DNA of 6,599 bases from an uncultured Oscillospiraceae bacterium (lineage in GTDB: Bacteria > Bacillota > Clostridia > Oscillospirales > Oscillospiraceae): NCBI GenBank assembly GCA_910585155.1, contig CAJUEC010000061.1:1-6599 (forward strand), given 5' to 3'. Positions 5,126-6,599 of this stretch are shown here, piece after piece (positions within the stretch are counted from its first letter, which is position 1; each line of letters opens with the position of its first letter). The translations under genes and the position numbers were made by a program. The notes beneath the pieces were generated by a model, which worked only from the letters and a program-made list of their open reading frames with translations, did not search any database and was not told the DNA's origin.

Positions 5126-5154
5126 TTGACAGGCGAGGTACCTCGTGCTATATT
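5126..5154 (+). promoter_or_regulatory. Strong sigma-A promoter of the PadR operon
   Basis: A perfect TTGACA (5126-5131) and TATATT (5149-5154) are separated by 17 bp. An A/T-tract block (5104-5122) directly upstream resembles an UP element. The start point would be near 5161, giving a leader of about 130 bases. The spacer contains a 12-bp palindrome that is a likely repressor site. Confidence 0.8.
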
Positions 5155-5207
5155 AAACTCACAAAGTTACTTCGCGTAACGAGGTATCTTGAACAGCCGG
5201 GTATCTC
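5134..5207. promoter_or_regulatory. Probable PadR operator half-sites
   Basis: CGAGGTACCTCG (5134-5145) is a perfect palindrome between -35 and -10. Downstream, AAGTTACTTCG (5164-5174) and CGAGGTATCTT (5180-5190) form an inverted repeat matching 9 of 11 positions, and a looser GGTATCTC lies near 5200-5207. The shared half-site is TACCTCG. The positions suit steric repression by the dimeric PadR protein encoded next; that link is inferred from the usual autoregulation of this family. Confidence 0.6.
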
Positions 5208-5289
5208 AGAGCTTGTATCCACATGTTTTCACTTGTGAACACAGGTTCTCAATGCCCGGAAATCCACAGGGAATGGAAGGGAGGACGCC

Positions 5290-5637
5290 ATGTCGATTTC
5301 TGCGGACACCCTGCGCGGACACACAGACACCATTATTTTAGCACAATTGATGCGCGGGGACAACTATGGTTATGAGATCAACAAAAACATTCAGCAGCTG
5401 ACCCAGGGAGAGTACGGCCTCAAGGAGGCCACGCTGTACACCGCCTTCAAGCGGCTGGAGCAGGGCGGGCTCATCGCCTCCTACTGGGGGGACGACGGGC
5501 CGGGCGCCCGCCGGCGCTACTACGGCATCACCGACGCGGGCCGGCAGCGCTGGGCGGACAGCCGCCAGGAGTGGGAAAACACCCGGGCGCTTTTGGACGC
5601 CCTGATTTCTGTGGAGGAGGATCAACGCAATGGATAA
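5290..5637 (+). CDS. PadR family transcriptional repressor
   Basis: A 115-aa winged-helix protein of the short PadR type (subfamily s2-like). It shows the typical DTIILAQLMRGDNYGYEINKxI opening (residues 13-34), the recognition-helix region LKEATLYTAFKRLEQGGLI (about 44-62) and the wing with RRRYYGITDAGRQRW (about 74-88), ending in a helix used for dimerisation. The start is supported by GGGAGG 5 bases upstream. It overlaps the next gene by 8 bases (ATGGATAA), implying translational coupling. PadR regulators paired with HAAS-domain/DUF4097 proteins are widespread in Firmicutes and are usually linked to cell-envelope stress. It most likely represses its own operon through the half-sites at 5134-5207; the inducing signal is unknown. 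Confidence 0.93.
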   Translation: MSISADTLRGHTDTIILAQLMRGDNYGYEINKNIQQLTQGEYGLKEATLYTAFKRLEQGGLIASYWGDDGPGARRRYYGITDAGRQRWADSRQEWENTRALLDALISVEEDQRNG

Positions 5638-6599
5638 CATCAAACTGAAGCTGGTCCAGGCTGTGGCCGCCCAGCTGGCCGCCGCCCCCGACAGCCCGGC
5701 CAAGGCCGAGCTGGTGGAGGAGCTGTCCGACAACCTGTACCGCCGCTTTCTGGACATGACCTGCGCGGGCATGGGGGAGGAGGAGGCCTTCCGCCGGGCT
5801 ATGGACGACCTGGGGGACGTGGACGAACTGCTCTCCTACCTGGGCGCGAGCTCCTCCAAGGACGACACCACCATCACCACCCAGGGCGGGCAGACCCGCA
5901 TTGAGCGCCCGGACGGCCGCGCCGTGGTCATCAACCACGGGGACAGCCAGCCCATCATCATCAACCGCACCGGGGCAGACCAGTCCCAGAGCGGCGCTGG
6001 CGGGGACGGGCAGCCCCAGGGCCAACCCCAGTCCGGCCCCGACGCCGCCCAGAACGACCTGGACGCCATCCTGGCCAACGTGTCCGAGATCTGCCGCATC
6101 GCCATGGACCAGGCCAAGGACGCGGTGCGTCAGGCCAAGGAGTCCATCCGGCAGCGCACCAGCTGGGAGAGCGGCGACGGCCACGTGCACGTCCGCTTCG
6201 ATGCCTCCACTCCCTCCGCTCCCCCCGAGCCGCCCGAGCCGCCTGAGCCCCCCGCTCCGCCTGCGCCCGAGTCCCCCGAGTCTCCCGAGCCGCCTGAGCC
6301 CCCCGAGCCTCTCACCTCCACCGGCTGGGCGTTCGAGGCCGAGGCGGATACCGACCAGGGCAAGTTCTTTGTGGGCGGCGGGCCCAAGCAGCAGCGGGAC
6401 GTGATCTATGGCTTCGGCTACGACAAGAACAAGGGCGGCTTCTTCGCCCAGTGGGGTGAATGGAGGGGCGGCCCAGAGGCCAGAGGTCCCCGCTTTTCCG
6501 GCCAGGACGCCTCCATGGAGAGCAATGAGGACGGCTCCTACTCCGTGGGCGCGCTGAGGGACCTGCGGGGCATCGTGGTGCAGACCATCGCCGGGGATG
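5630..6599 (+). CDS. HAAS-domain protein with Pro-Glu linker, C-terminally incomplete
   Basis: Open from the ATG at 5630 to the window end, at least 323 codons with no stop. GGAGGAGG lies 9 bases before the ATG, inside the end of padR. Residues 1-70 match the HAAS-type helical domain (KLKLVQAVAAQLAAAPDSPA, then ELVEELSDNLYRRF, then MGEEEAFRRAMDDLGDVDEL), seen in DUF1700/DUF4097 proteins paired with PadR. A polar linker follows, then a helical segment (about 142-176), a Pro-Glu-rich tract (195-227) and an aromatic/glycine-rich stretch (232-282, with GGFFAQWGEWRGG). Near the end EDGSYSVGALRDLRGIVVQT followed by IAGD resembles the start of a DUF4097 beta-helix region. No signal peptide or membrane helix is present in the visible part. 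It probably acts with PadR in an envelope-linked response, but no biochemical role is established for this layout. Confidence 0.8.
   Translation, partial: MDNIKLKLVQAVAAQLAAAPDSPAKAELVEELSDNLYRRFLDMTCAGMGEEEAFRRAMDDLGDVDELLSYLGASSSKDDTTITTQGGQTRIERPDGRAVVINHGDSQPIIINRTGADQSQSGAGGDGQPQGQPQSGPDAAQNDLDAILANVSEICRIAMDQAKDAVRQAKESIRQRTSWESGDGHVHVRFDASTPSAPPEPPEPPEPPAPPAPESPESPEPPEPPEPLTSTGWAFEAEADTDQGKFFVGGGPKQQRDVIYGFGYDKNKGGFFAQWGEWRGGPEARGPRFSGQDASMESNEDGSYSVGALRDLRGIVVQTIAGD
6212..6310 (+). repeat. Pro-Glu repeat tract inside the HAAS protein
   Basis: Codons 195-227 encode a degenerate run of PPE, PEP, APP and SPE units with a repeated CC(C/G/T)-CC(C/T)-GAG core. It keeps the frame open and looks like a 9-base in-frame tandem repeat that could vary in copy number. 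In protein terms it is an extended, rigid spacer between the helical N-terminal part and the later beta-rich part. Confidence 0.75.

Noticed and set aside
5215..5223. DnaA box-like GTATCCACA
   Set aside because: It is a single 8-of-9 match with no cluster, DUE or dnaA/dnaN neighbours, so it is not evidence for an origin.
5528..6190. Minus-strand ORF across padR and the HAAS gene
   Set aside because: No ribosome site or domain is evident; the plus-strand genes have coupled starts and family motifs.
6212..6310. CRISPR or satellite array
   Set aside because: The repetition is an in-frame Pro-Glu coding tract with degenerate codons; there are no spacers.

Overview
The window looks like a chromosomal segment of a GC-rich, spore-forming member of the Clostridia, most likely Oscillospiraceae/Oscillospirales (Flavonifractor/Oscillibacter-like). 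This rests on the strongly GC-biased third codon positions of the core genes, strong AGGAGG-type ribosome binding sites, a PadR gene coupled to a HAAS-domain gene, candidate Spo0A boxes and sigma-A-type promoters in AT-rich gaps. No species assignment is claimed.

Positions 1-1140 form a less GC-rich, accessory-looking segment. It holds a 40-aa minus-strand ORF (116-238), a divergent control region with three copies of one operator-like motif (294-379), a 69-aa Arc/ribbon-helix-helix-like protein (411-620), and a Cro/C1-type repressor gene (699-955, minus) broken by a one-base deletion. Its promoter and CGATA-type operators are still present. The set resembles the small-regulator end of an integrative element or prophage, but no integrase, relaxase or att site is visible here.

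Positions 1150-5060 are core-like. yifB/comM (1325-2848, plus) has its own promoter and a folded leader. It converges on a 262-aa soluble histidine-kinase-like protein (3038-3826, minus), with a bidirectional terminator and a long inverted repeat between them. The kinase-like protein keeps the ATP-binding boxes but has alanine where the phospho-accepting histidine should be. Two identical candidate Spo0A boxes, exactly 20 bp apart, lie upstream of it. An Mrp/NBP35-type Fe-S carrier ATPase (4238-5059, minus) follows, with its own terminator.

Positions 5061-6599 carry a divergent intergenic region with a near-consensus promoter overlapped by CGAGGTA/TACCTCG half-sites, a PadR-family repressor (5290-5637), and a translationally coupled HAAS-domain protein (5630 to beyond the window end). 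The second protein has a Pro-Glu-rich linker and apparently enters a DUF4097-like region at the edge. PadR probably represses its own operon.

The most interesting signal is the histidine-less kinase-like protein together with the tandem 0A boxes. It may be a sporulation-linked ATP-binding regulator, but that is inference.
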